Shown: positions 15,116 to 22,327 of the stretch, piece by piece
How positions within the stretch are numbered: position 1 is the stretch's first letter
Layout of the letters: each line of letters starts with the position of its first letter
Source of the DNA: Candidatus Saganbacteria bacterium
GTDB lineage: Bacteria; Margulisbacteria; WOR-1; XYC2-FULL-46-14; WPAF01
DNA length: 51,240 nt
Direction of reading: 5' to 3'
Assembly: GCA_016223205.1 (NCBI GenBank)
Contig: JACRPM010000008.1
Coordinates: 1-51,240, forward strand
Notes under the pieces: model-generated
Seen by the model: the letters and a program-made list of their open reading frames with translations, nothing else
Databases searched by the model: none
What the model was told of the DNA's origin: nothing
Program-made: the position numbers and the translations under genes

Positions 15116-16098
15116 CGATAGACGAGCTTAAACTGCTGAATTCGATGATTCTGGGTGTCGGCCACAAAGATCTGGCCGGATTTGCCCAGGCAGATGCCGA
15201 TCGGTCCGTTCAGATTCCCGCCCAGATAACCCTTCTGTCCATAGGACGAACGGAACCTTCCCTGGCGGTCGAAGACCTGGATACGGTTATTGCCGGTATC
15301 GGCCACATAGATGTATTTTACGTCCACCGCCACGCCCTGGGGCTTAAAGAACTGCCCCTCCCCCTTGCCCATGCCGCCGAATGAAAATATCGGTCTCCCG
15401 AACTCATCGATCTTTTGGATGCGATGGTTCCCGGTATCGGCCACATATAAGTTCCGCTCGCGGTCGAGCGCCACATCTTGCGGATTATCAAAAAAGCCGT
15501 CCCCCATCCCGAAGCCCCCCACCAAACTTATAAAATTACCGTCCCCGTCGAACTTCTGGATGCGGTCGTTGCCCGAATCGGCCACGTAGATCTTGCCGGT
15601 CGGATCGAGCGCCACTCCCCGCGGATAGATGAACTGGCCGTTCTCCTTGCCGTAGGAGCCCCACTGGTTCAGGGGGTTCCCGCGGATGTCCAGTTTCTGG
15701 AGGCGATGGTTCTCTTGGTCGGCCACGTAGACATAGAGATTAAAATCGACCGCGATGCCGGCCGGAGTATTGAACTTGCCGGGATCGGACCCGAAGCGGC
15801 CGAACTGGTAAATGAAGGAGCCGTCCTCATCCAGCCGTTCGATGCGGTTATTGCCGGTATCGGCCACGAACAGGTTGTTGAGGCCGGTCGAGATGTCGCC
15901 GATCACGCTTACATATACATCTTGCGGGAAATAGAATTGCCCGTCACCCGACCCGGCAAAACCGTAAGAGCGGACAAATTCCAAGGTGGGGGTGCCGGCT
16001 TCGGGGGTGGGCACAGGAGGGGCCAGGCCCATAGGGAAGGCGGGAATGGAGAGCACGGAACATAGAACACAGAACACGGAACACAGGGTGAGGCGCAT
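15112..16098 (-). CDS. Secreted NHL-repeat beta-propeller protein
   Basis: A signal peptide (LTLCSVFCVLCSVLSIPAFP) is followed by six NHL repeats of about 47 residues, each with G-x-F-x-x-P-x-(G/D)-(I/V)-A and an IYVADTGNNRIQ-like strand. Such propellers act as protein or polysaccharide binding platforms outside the cytoplasm. The start was set to ATG 16098, nine bases downstream of TATAAT; a longer frame would put 22 extra residues before the signal peptide. It is the promoter-proximal gene of a two-gene unit with the large barrel. Confidence 0.88.
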   Translation of the reverse strand: MRLTLCSVFCVLCSVLSIPAFPMGLAPPVPTPEAGTPTLEFVRSYGFAGSGDGQFYFPQDVYVSVIGDISTGLNNLFVADTGNNRIERLDEDGSFIYQFGRFGSDPGKFNTPAGIAVDFNLYVYVADQENHRLQKLDIRGNPLNQWGSYGKENGQFIYPRGVALDPTGKIYVADSGNDRIQKFDGDGNFISLVGGFGMGDGFFDNPQDVALDRERNLYVADTGNHRIQKIDEFGRPIFSFGGMGKGEGQFFKPQGVAVDVKYIYVADTGNNRIQVFDRQGRFRSSYGQKGYLGGNLNGPIGICLGKSGQIFVADTQNHRIQQFKLVYR

Positions 16099-16107
16099 AA
16101 CGGCTTG

Positions 16108-16136
16108 ATTATAGCTTTTCGGGAAGTGGGGGGCAA
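16108..16136 (-). promoter_or_regulatory. Promoter of the NHL/barrel operon
   Basis: On the minus strand, TTGCCC (16131-16136), 17-base spacer, TATAAT (16108-16113). The ATG is nine bases beyond. The same TTGCCC-17-TATAAT combination is found before trpB. Confidence 0.75.
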
Positions 16137-16150
16137 GGACTTTGCTTGAG

Positions 16151-16159
16151 TGATATAAT
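16151..16159 (+). promoter_or_regulatory. Extended -10 promoter of the DUF5674 gene
   Basis: TGATATAAT is an extended -10 element (TG-N-TATAAT) whose last base is six bases before the ATG at 16166. It is divergent from the NHL promoter, within a 67-bp intergenic region. Confidence 0.65.
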
Positions 16160-16165
16160 AGCATT

Positions 16166-16507
16166 ATGAAAATTGTTCGCGATAAAATACCACTGGCGGA
16201 ACTTCGTCAAATGGCACAAAGTAAATTCGGCAATCTGGTCAAAGCCGTGATCGATGTTGAAAGAGGGATCATGGCGGTTGATGCGGAATTGCACGCGGAC
16301 GAAGAGGCCTTACTGCTTGAAAACGGCTCAAAACCGGCCGACCTATGGGGGATCAATATTTATCCCGAACTGAACGATCCCGAATGGATAGAGTATGATT
16401 CAATGATCAATTTAAAGCCGGCCGTGGGAAATCGCACCCGGGGGATCGAAGATCCGAAAGTAAGGGATAAAATCGTTAAGATCGTGAGGGAATTGATCGC
16501 CAGATGA
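16166..16507 (+). CDS. DUF5674 family protein
   Basis: A 113-residue soluble protein beginning MKIVRDKIPLAELRQMAQ, with the internal VKAVIDVERGIMAVDAELHAD and LWGINIYPE segments that I associate with DUF5674, a family of unknown function common in uncultured bacterial lineages. It overlaps the next gene by 4 bp, and the two are likely co-translated. The linked-pair layout and small size are compatible with a toxin-antitoxin-like or regulatory pair, but no sequence evidence proves this. Confidence 0.75.
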   Translation: MKIVRDKIPLAELRQMAQSKFGNLVKAVIDVERGIMAVDAELHADEEALLLENGSKPADLWGINIYPELNDPEWIEYDSMINLKPAVGNRTRGIEDPKVRDKIVKIVRELIAR

Positions 16508-16839
16508 GTTTTCAACATAAAGAAATGGCGGCCGGCGGGTGGGGCAAGTTGACCCTTGCGGAACAGCTGGCAAATATCGGCAGCGAAGTCGAACGGGCGA
16601 TAAATTGGCGTAAGAAGAACAACCGGGAATATAGCCGAATGGCATTTGATAGGGCCCTGGAATTATTGGATCTTTCGCTGGCCCAAAAATCTAGTTATCC
16701 CCGCTTGAAAGAATTGGCGCGGGTAAGGGAATCGCTGACGGATTATCTTGTTTTTGACAACACCTATCGTTCTACGGACGAGAGCTGGCATAATTATTTC
16801 TTTGCTTTTAACTACGAGGCCAGGGCTGCCCATGATTAG
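16504..16839 (+). CDS. Conserved small protein of unknown function
   Basis: A 111-residue, mostly helical protein. The stretch EQLANIGSEVERAINW, followed by RALELLDLSL and SLTDYLVFDN, matches a family I recall as widespread in candidate-phylum genomes but without an assigned function. It has no signal peptide or membrane segment. It shares a promoter and a 4-bp overlap with the DUF5674 gene. Confidence 0.65.
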   Translation: MSFQHKEMAAGGWGKLTLAEQLANIGSEVERAINWRKKNNREYSRMAFDRALELLDLSLAQKSSYPRLKELARVRESLTDYLVFDNTYRSTDESWHNYFFAFNYEARAAHD

Positions 16840-16850
16840 TTTCGGCGATC

Positions 16851-16994
16851 CGGTTATTTGGTGATCCGGGACAGGAGATTAGGGAATCCGGGGATCAGGG
16901 ATGGGAGCCCAGAAATCCACAAACGTTCTTGTTCCGTCCCTGATATCCCGGTATCCCGATCCCCCGTCCCCGATTCCCGGCTCACCGGATAACC
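16851..16994. repeat. Large imperfect inverted repeat
   Basis: The left arm (about 16851-16904: GGTTATTTGGTGATCCGGGA...) is an imperfect reverse complement of the right arm (about 16934-16994: ...CCCGGCTCACCGGATAACC), around a centre of about 30 bp. The right arm runs into the first 50-bp direct repeat. No gene lies in 16840-17085 apart from this structure and the promoter at 17050. Confidence 0.6.
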
Positions 16995-17025
16995 CGCCCA
17001 ATTGCCGCTTGAACTTGAGGGGTGG
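16976..17025 (+). repeat. 50-bp direct repeat, copy 1
   Basis: CCCGGCTCACCGGATAACC, five variable bases, then AATTGCCGCTTGAACTTGAG and GGGTGG. It is identical to the copy at 17452-17501 except for the five central bases (CGCCC versus TTACG). The two copies flank the coiled-coil gene. Confidence 0.85.
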
Positions 17026-17049
17026 GTATTGCGCGTAGCGGAATTATGC

Positions 17050-17055
17050 TATAAT
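17050..17055 (+). promoter_or_regulatory. -10 box upstream of the coiled-coil gene
   Basis: TATAAT at 17050-17055. A transcript from here would have a leader of about 24 bases that contains AGGGGG before ATG 17086, so this gene uses a normal ribosome-binding site. The -35 is unclear (TTGCGC at 17029 with only 15 bases of spacer). Confidence 0.5.
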
Positions 17056-17085
17056 AACGGCCTCATTAAACAGGGGGCAATTTCA

Positions 17086-17391
17086 ATGGCGGAAAAATCA
17101 AATTTAGATCGAATCGAAAAACTTATCGTAGACGGACAGAAAGAGATCCTAATGGAAGTGAATGGCGTTAAAGAAGGGCTTGGTCAGGTTAAAGATGAGC
17201 TTGGTCAGGTGAAGGGTGAGCTTGGCCAGGTTAAAGAAAAATTGGGCCAGGTTGAAAGCAATCTAAAAAAAGAAATTGGAGATATTAAATTCCAAATCAA
17301 AACCCTGGACACCAGCGTGCGCGCGGCGCATTACGATATCAGGGAACTGGACAAGAAAATAGACGAGCATCTCAAACAACCAGCCCACTAA
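17086..17391 (+). CDS. Small coiled-coil protein with heptad repeats
   Basis: A 101-residue protein with four consecutive seven-residue units: LGQVKDE, LGQVKGE, LGQVKEK, LGQVESN. These form 21-bp DNA repeats and a continuous heptad, so a long coiled coil is expected (residues 5-95). No signal peptide or transmembrane helix. The start was set to ATG 17086 with AGGGGG upstream; the frame is open further upstream through a repeat. Resembles small phage- or tether-like coiled-coil proteins found in many genomes; function unknown. It sits between two 50-bp direct repeats. Confidence 0.65.
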   Translation: MAEKSNLDRIEKLIVDGQKEILMEVNGVKEGLGQVKDELGQVKGELGQVKEKLGQVESNLKKEIGDIKFQIKTLDTSVRAAHYDIRELDKKIDEHLKQPAH

Positions 17392-17451
17392 TATAAGCAT
17401 TTCGCTATCATTTCGCTGCTACTTCCTACATTACCTGCCTGCCGGTTTCAC

Positions 17452-17501
17452 CCCGGCTCACCGGATAACCTTACGAATTGCCGCTTGAACTTGAGGGGTG
17501 G
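17452..17501 (+). repeat. 50-bp direct repeat, copy 2, carrying a -35 box
   Basis: The second copy of the repeat at 16976. It contains TTGAAC (17485-17490), which has a 17-base spacer to TAGAAT (17508-17513) just outside the repeat and so supplies a -35 element for the ketosynthase gene. Confidence 0.75.
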
Positions 17502-17513
17502 AAAATATAGAAT
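17485..17513 (+). promoter_or_regulatory. Promoter of the ketosynthase gene
   Basis: TTGAAC, 17-base spacer, TAGAAT, and the ATG seven bases later at 17521. The short gap implies a nearly leaderless message, which fits the lack of a Shine-Dalgarno sequence close to this start. Confidence 0.65.
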
Positions 17514-17520
17514 AAAAACT

Positions 17521-18780
17521 ATGACGAAAGAAAGAAAAGTGGTTATCACCGGCATGGGAGTGGTCGCGGCCACGGGCGTGGGGAAAAAGGCCTTTTGGGA
17601 CGGGATGAGCCAGGGGAAGAATTATGTTGATCGCATAACGCTATACGATCCTTCTCCTTACCCTTCGCAGGTTGCGGCAGAAATCAAGAACTTCAATCCC
17701 GCGGATCACATCGAAGTGCAAGAGGTGAAGCGCTGCCATCGTCAAACCCCTTATGCCATTGCCGCGACCCAGGAAGCGTTGTTGGATGCCGGTTTCAATC
17801 CTAAAAAGTTATCAGATAAGGAGAGCGAAGAAATAGGTATTATCTTCGGCACCGCGGCCGGAGGATTGGGTTTCGCCGAGCAACAGATAAAAATGCTCTA
17901 TGAAGACGGCATCAGGAAAATGAGCCCCTTTACCACCACCGGCACTTTTGTGGGCATGACCTCCAGCGATATCTCATTATTTTTTGGGATCCGAGGCATC
18001 AGTGTGGTGGTTTCGACCGGCTGTACCAGCGCCAATGACGCGGTGGGATACGCGCTGAATTATATCCGCTCCGGCATGAGCGATATTTTGATCTCCGGGG
18101 GGTCCGAGGCCTGCATCACGCCCGCTATCGTGGGCTCGTTCGCCCGATGCGGGGCGGTTTCCACCAAATGGAATCACGATCCCAAACGGGCTTCTCGGCC
18201 GTTCAATATCGATCGCGACGGATTCGTAATGGGGGAAGGGGGATGGGTCTTTGTCATGGAGGAGCTGGAACACGCCCGCAAGCGGGGAGCCAAGATCTAT
18301 GGCGAAGTGGCGGGCTACGGCGCGACCTGTGACGCTTATCATAAAACTGCCCCCGAACCGACCGGACGCGAACTCTGCCGCGCCATAAAGCTGGCGCTCC
18401 AGGACGCGCAAACCAACCAGGGAGACGTGGATTACATAAGCCTGCATGGGACCTCGACCGTTTTGAACGATAAAACCGAATCGACCGGGATAAAATTGTG
18501 TTTTGGCGACCAGGCGTATTCTATTCCTGCCAGTTCTTTCAAGTCGATGATCGGGCACCCTCAAGGGGCCAGCGGCGCGGCGGGTATCGTGCTGTCGGCC
18601 TTAAGCATGGAAAACAACTTTTTAACCCCGACCATCAACTACGAAAATCCCGACCCGGAATGCGACCTGGATTATATTCCCAACAAAGGCAGAGAGAAAA
18701 AATTGCGGAATATCGTATGTAATTCGATCGGTTTCGGCTCCAAGAATTCGATAATCATATTAAAAAAGTTGGGGGCATAA
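17521..18780 (+). CDS. fabF: Beta-ketoacyl-ACP synthase II (FabF-type)
   Basis: A 419-residue thiolase-fold condensing enzyme. It has VVITGMGVVAATG at the N terminus, the nucleophile in STGCTSANDAVG, and the two catalytic histidines in HGTSTVLND and MIGHPQGASG, plus the closing SIGFGSKNS. It elongates acyl-ACP with malonyl-ACP. It stands alone, with no acpP, fabD or fabG nearby; the substitution STGCTS for the usual DTACAS and the lone context leave open a specialised ketosynthase (polyunsaturated or secondary lipid) role. ATG 17521 was chosen over upstream alternatives because of the promoter. Confidence 0.85.
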   Translation: MTKERKVVITGMGVVAATGVGKKAFWDGMSQGKNYVDRITLYDPSPYPSQVAAEIKNFNPADHIEVQEVKRCHRQTPYAIAATQEALLDAGFNPKKLSDKESEEIGIIFGTAAGGLGFAEQQIKMLYEDGIRKMSPFTTTGTFVGMTSSDISLFFGIRGISVVVSTGCTSANDAVGYALNYIRSGMSDILISGGSEACITPAIVGSFARCGAVSTKWNHDPKRASRPFNIDRDGFVMGEGGWVFVMEELEHARKRGAKIYGEVAGYGATCDAYHKTAPEPTGRELCRAIKLALQDAQTNQGDVDYISLHGTSTVLNDKTESTGIKLCFGDQAYSIPASSFKSMIGHPQGASGAAGIVLSALSMENNFLTPTINYENPDPECDLDYIPNKGREKKLRNIVCNSIGFGSKNSIIILKKLGA

Positions 18781-18786
18781 GGATTT

Positions 18787-20859
18787 ATGGAAAGCTTATT
18801 GCTCATCTCCTCCTTAGCGGCGGCTGTAGCCCTGCTTTTGCTGGGAATATTTGTTACCGCAGTCAATAGGGGTTCTCGCCTAAATCATGCCTTTTCTTTT
18901 TATCTGTTTATCTTGGCTCTTTGGTCGATCGGGATCGCAGGACTGGTCAATACCGCCTCCTTTGATATGGCTATGGTCTGGTTAAAGGTGATGAGCACCG
19001 GGGTAGTTTTTATTCCTTCGGGATTCATAATTTTCATTTATATTTTCACCGAAGGAAAAAGGCGCAAGCTTTTCACCCCCATTATTGCTTTTGGCCTGTC
19101 CCTGATCTACTTATCCCTGGCCTATACCAACCAGTTATTTGATTCTGTGATCAAATTAAAATATGGATTCGTCGGGCACCCTCATCCGGGCGTAATTTTC
19201 CCCTCCTTTGTTTTATTTGTAGTGGTCTCTTCTTTCTATGGCTATTATCTGTTGCTGGCGAATTATTTTTCCTCGATCGGCCGAAAACGGGAACAAAGCC
19301 TTTACCTTCTCGTTTCCTCTTTTCTTTATTATGTCGGGGCCTTGTCGGTGGTCCCGACTTTATTAGGAAAAACGATTTTGGGCGGGTTTCCTATCTGGAG
19401 TTTCACGAACGTGATATTTGGCGGATTGATCACTTATTCGATCGTTAAACAACGCCTCCTGGATATTCCAGTCGTTATCTCCAAAACCTCCGCCCGGCTA
19501 ATAACCTATCTTTTCTTCTCGGGTGTCTACACCAGTATTATTTTATTTTATTTTAATTTCATCTCGATGAAGCCGGACTGGCTGTTCATCGCCTTTACCA
19601 TTGCTTTCGGCATCCTGGGGGTGGAATCCGCCACGCCTACCCGCCTGGCCATCCAGACCTCAACCGATAAGCTTTTTTTACGCGGTAAATATGACTATTA
19701 TTATGAACTCGAACATATCGGCGCCGACCTGGCCAACAGCGCCGGATTCGATGAGCTTTTAACCTATCTAAACGATGCCTTCATCAACAACTTAGAAGTC
19801 GGCCGGCCCCGCCTCTTTATTCCGAGGGACGGCAAAACCGGGGATTTCTACGCCTGGGATCTTATCGAAAAGAAAGCCACTCCGGAAACCATCCCTAAGG
19901 GAAGTTTCATCTTTGAATATTTTTCCGAGGTCAAAACAGTGATCGAAAAGGGCTTTGAAGGGTCGGAAAGGCTGGACCGCGCCTTTGATGAGACCGGCGC
20001 CAAACTGCTGATCCCCTGTTATTTCAGGAATAAATTATTGGGGGTATTGGCGTTTGGCGATAAGCTAAGCCAGGAAGAATTTACCGACGAAGACATTCAC
20101 CTGCTAAAGAGCATCTCCAACCAGATCGGGGCCGCCCTGGAGCGAGCCGGGGCGTACGAAGACCTTAAGGCCGAGGTGGAAAAAGCTCGCGCCCAGATGG
20201 AGATCTCTTCCCGGCTCTCATCTTTGGGCACCCTGGCCGCCGGGGTTACCCACGAGATCCGCAATCCTTTGGCGGTGATCCAATCCAAGCTGGAGCTATT
20301 GCCGGACAAACTGGACGACAAGGAGTTTTTAAAGAACCTAAGCGAGGTCTTGCCGCGCCACATCGAGCGCATCGTGGGGCTCATCAACCGCCTGCTCTTT
20401 TTTGCCAAGCCCGAAAAGCATATGACCCAGAAGATCAATATCTGCCAGGTCTTGCAAGACACCATCGACCTGGTGGACGGCGAAGCCGCCCGGCGCGACA
20501 TCAAGATCGTAAAAGACCTCAAGGACCTGGAGATCATGGGGGACTTCAGCCAGCTGTCGCAGGTGTTCTTAAATATAATGCTGAACGCCGTCCAATCCAT
20601 GGGCGCCGGCGGAGAAATGCGGATAACAACTTCAACCTCCAACGGGTGGGTCGCGGCTACCATCTCCGATACCGGGCCGGGGATCGCTCCGGAGAATTTG
20701 AGCAAGATCTTTGATCCCTTCTTCACCACGCGAGCGGCCGGCACAGGCCTAGGGCTGGCCATCTCCCGAAGAATAGTTGAAGAGCACAAAGGCGAGATCA
20801 GCGTGGTATCGGAGCCGGGTAAGGGCGCGGTCTTTACAATAAAACTGCCGGCTTATTGA
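18787..20859 (+). CDS. Membrane sensor histidine kinase (7TM-GAF-HisKA-HATPase)
   Basis: A 690-residue kinase. Residues 1-290 hold about eight hydrophobic helices resembling the N-terminal 7TM region of some histidine kinases. Residues 320-460 form a GAF-like domain. The HisKA box has THEIRNPLAV with H489, and the ATPase domain shows N (IMLNAVQSM), G1 (DTGPGIAP), F (FDPFFTT) and G2 (GTGLGLAI) boxes. The overall plan resembles PrsK-type kinases. It has an AAGGA site before ATG 18787 and follows the ketosynthase by six bases. The convergent receiver gene at 20853 is the likely partner. Confidence 0.9.
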   Translation: MESLLLISSLAAAVALLLLGIFVTAVNRGSRLNHAFSFYLFILALWSIGIAGLVNTASFDMAMVWLKVMSTGVVFIPSGFIIFIYIFTEGKRRKLFTPIIAFGLSLIYLSLAYTNQLFDSVIKLKYGFVGHPHPGVIFPSFVLFVVVSSFYGYYLLLANYFSSIGRKREQSLYLLVSSFLYYVGALSVVPTLLGKTILGGFPIWSFTNVIFGGLITYSIVKQRLLDIPVVISKTSARLITYLFFSGVYTSIILFYFNFISMKPDWLFIAFTIAFGILGVESATPTRLAIQTSTDKLFLRGKYDYYYELEHIGADLANSAGFDELLTYLNDAFINNLEVGRPRLFIPRDGKTGDFYAWDLIEKKATPETIPKGSFIFEYFSEVKTVIEKGFEGSERLDRAFDETGAKLLIPCYFRNKLLGVLAFGDKLSQEEFTDEDIHLLKSISNQIGAALERAGAYEDLKAEVEKARAQMEISSRLSSLGTLAAGVTHEIRNPLAVIQSKLELLPDKLDDKEFLKNLSEVLPRHIERIVGLINRLLFFAKPEKHMTQKINICQVLQDTIDLVDGEAARRDIKIVKDLKDLEIMGDFSQLSQVFLNIMLNAVQSMGAGGEMRITTSTSNGWVAATISDTGPGIAPENLSKIFDPFFTTRAAGTGLGLAISRRIVEEHKGEISVVSEPGKGAVFTIKLPAY

Positions 20860-21497
20860 GGAGGGCCTTCGAGCATCTGGTTGGGGCGTGAAGTGATGGG
20901 CTTGAATTTCTCAAAAATAGTTTCCCGCCGCTCAAAGCCCTCGGTGACCATCATCAATTCTTCTTTATAGGTCAAAAGCAAGCTCCACAGCTCTTCCAGG
21001 TCCTCTACCGGTACGGCCTTGCCGGAGGAGCGGGCGTTCTGGATGATGAAATTGTAATCCTTCTCTTTTTGCACGATCTTATCCAGGGTCATGCGCACGA
21101 TGGCCTTAAGCCGTTCTATCTCCCGGTGGTTCACGAGGTTGGCGTGCGCCCGCCGGAGGGTGTGCAACAGGTCCTGGTTGTGGAAGGGCTTGCTGATGTA
21201 ATCGAAGGCCCCCAGCTTGGTGGCTTCCACCGCGTTGCGCACGTCCGGATAAGCGGTCACCATGATCACTTCGATATTGCCGTCATTCTTCTTGGCCTCG
21301 GCCAGCACTTCGAGCCCGTTGATATCCGGCAGGCGAATGTCAAGGAGCACTACATCGATGCCGCCTTTTTTCAAAAAGTCGAGGCCGGTGCATCCATCCT
21401 TCGCCAAGACCGGGACATATTCGTCCCTAATGACCTCGGCGATGGTCTCCCGCATGTCGGGCTCGTCTTCAATTATCAAGACCCGGGGTTTGTCCAT
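20853..21497 (-). CDS. Response regulator with helical output region
   Basis: A 214-residue protein with a complete receiver domain (residues 4-115: acidic pair ED, phosphoacceptor D53 in LLDIRLP, T81 in VTAYPD and K103 in SKPF). It has no DNA-binding domain; residues 120-195 are predicted helical and may dimerise or bind a partner. Its gene overlaps the end of the histidine kinase gene by 7 bp on the opposite strand, which suggests a pair. Confidence 0.9.
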   Translation of the reverse strand: MDKPRVLIIEDEPDMRETIAEVIRDEYVPVLAKDGCTGLDFLKKGGIDVVLLDIRLPDINGLEVLAEAKKNDGNIEVIMVTAYPDVRNAVEATKLGAFDYISKPFHNQDLLHTLRRAHANLVNHREIERLKAIVRMTLDKIVQKEKDYNFIIQNARSSGKAVPVEDLEELWSLLLTYKEELMMVTEGFERRETIFEKFKPITSRPNQMLEGPPQ

Positions 21498-21506
21498 ATT
21501 GGGGAT

Positions 21507-21535
21507 ATTCTATCTGCAATTTAAAATTTATGCAA
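21507..21535 (-). promoter_or_regulatory. Promoter of the response regulator
   Basis: On the minus strand, TTGCAT (21530-21535), 17-base spacer, TAGAAT (21507-21512), nine bases before the ATG at 21497. The -35 lies in the last codons of trpC. Confidence 0.65.
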
Positions 21536-22310
21536 TGAAAAGTTCGCGGATCTTGGCGGAGGGATCGGGGGATCTTAAGAGCGCTTCGCCGATCAAAGCC
21601 GCGGAGAACCCCGCGGCTTTCAGCTCTTTTATCTGGGAGGCCGAACTAATGCCGCTTTCCGAGACCAGGACCTTCTTTTTAAGTTCGGGGAATTTACCCG
21701 GCAAATTAAGGGAGAGGTTAAAATCCACCTTTAGGGTATCCAGGTCGCGGTTGTTAATGCCTATGATCTCGGAATCGGCCTTCAAAGCCCGCTCCACTTC
21801 GGCTTCGTTGTGGCATTCAACCACAGAGGCCAACTTAAGCTCCCGGGCTTTTGCCAAAAGCGTTTTAAGCTGTTCGTCATTTAATATCCTGACGATCAAA
21901 AGCACGGCGTCCGCCCCGGCCAGCCGCGACTCGATGACCTGCAATTCGTCCAGGATAAAATCCTTTCTTAAGATGGGGATATGGGTTGATTCCTTGGCGG
22001 ATTTTAAATGTCCCAAAAGGCCCTGGAAGAATTTAAGGTCGGTCAAGACCGAAAGCGCCGCGGCGCCGGCATCCTCGTAATTTTTAGCCAGCCCGATCGG
22101 CTCATAGGATTCGCGGATCAGCCCGGCGGAGGGAGAGGCCTTTTTGAGTTCGGCGATGAGCGACATTTTACCGGGACGGGAGATAGCGGCCTTAAAATCC
22201 CTGATCGGCGGAAAAGCATCGGCCAGGTTGGCCAGCTTGATGAACTTAAACTGGTCGATGAGGCGCTTGACCTCGGCCTGCTTGTCGGAGACGATCTCAT
22301 CTAACAGCAT
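21528..22310 (-). CDS. trpC: Indole-3-glycerol phosphate synthase
   Basis: A 260-residue TIM barrel that closes the indole ring in tryptophan synthesis. Conserved segments: MSLIAELKKASPSAG, DAGAAALSVLTD, LRKDFILDELQV, the GADAVLLIV strand, VECHNEAEV, IGINNRDLDTLKVD and SESGISSASQI. Motifs K-x-x-SPS, LRKDF and N-RDL are the catalytic and phosphate-binding parts. It is separated from trpBA (28652), so the tryptophan genes are split. It diverges from rsmH with only 17 bases between start codons. Confidence 0.95.
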   Translation of the reverse strand: MLLDEIVSDKQAEVKRLIDQFKFIKLANLADAFPPIRDFKAAISRPGKMSLIAELKKASPSAGLIRESYEPIGLAKNYEDAGAAALSVLTDLKFFQGLLGHLKSAKESTHIPILRKDFILDELQVIESRLAGADAVLLIVRILNDEQLKTLLAKARELKLASVVECHNEAEVERALKADSEIIGINNRDLDTLKVDFNLSLNLPGKFPELKKKVLVSESGISSASQIKELKAAGFSAALIGEALLRSPDPSAKIRELFIA

Positions 22311-22312
22311 GT

Positions 22313-22325
22313 TATAATCATTATA
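22313..22325. promoter_or_regulatory. Overlapping divergent -10 boxes of trpC and rsmH
   Basis: In the 17-bp gap there is TATAAT on the plus strand (22313-22318) and TATAAT on the minus strand (22320-22325). Each is exactly nine bases from the start codon it would serve. The arrangement is almost symmetrical (GTTATAAT-C-ATTATATC). -35 boxes are weak and fall inside the opposite genes. Confidence 0.65.
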
Positions 22326-22327
22326 TC

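Noticed and set aside
16851..17025. Possible CRISPR array
   Set aside because: Only two 50-bp copies 476 bp apart with a gene between, and an imperfect palindrome; no regular spacers and no cas genes.
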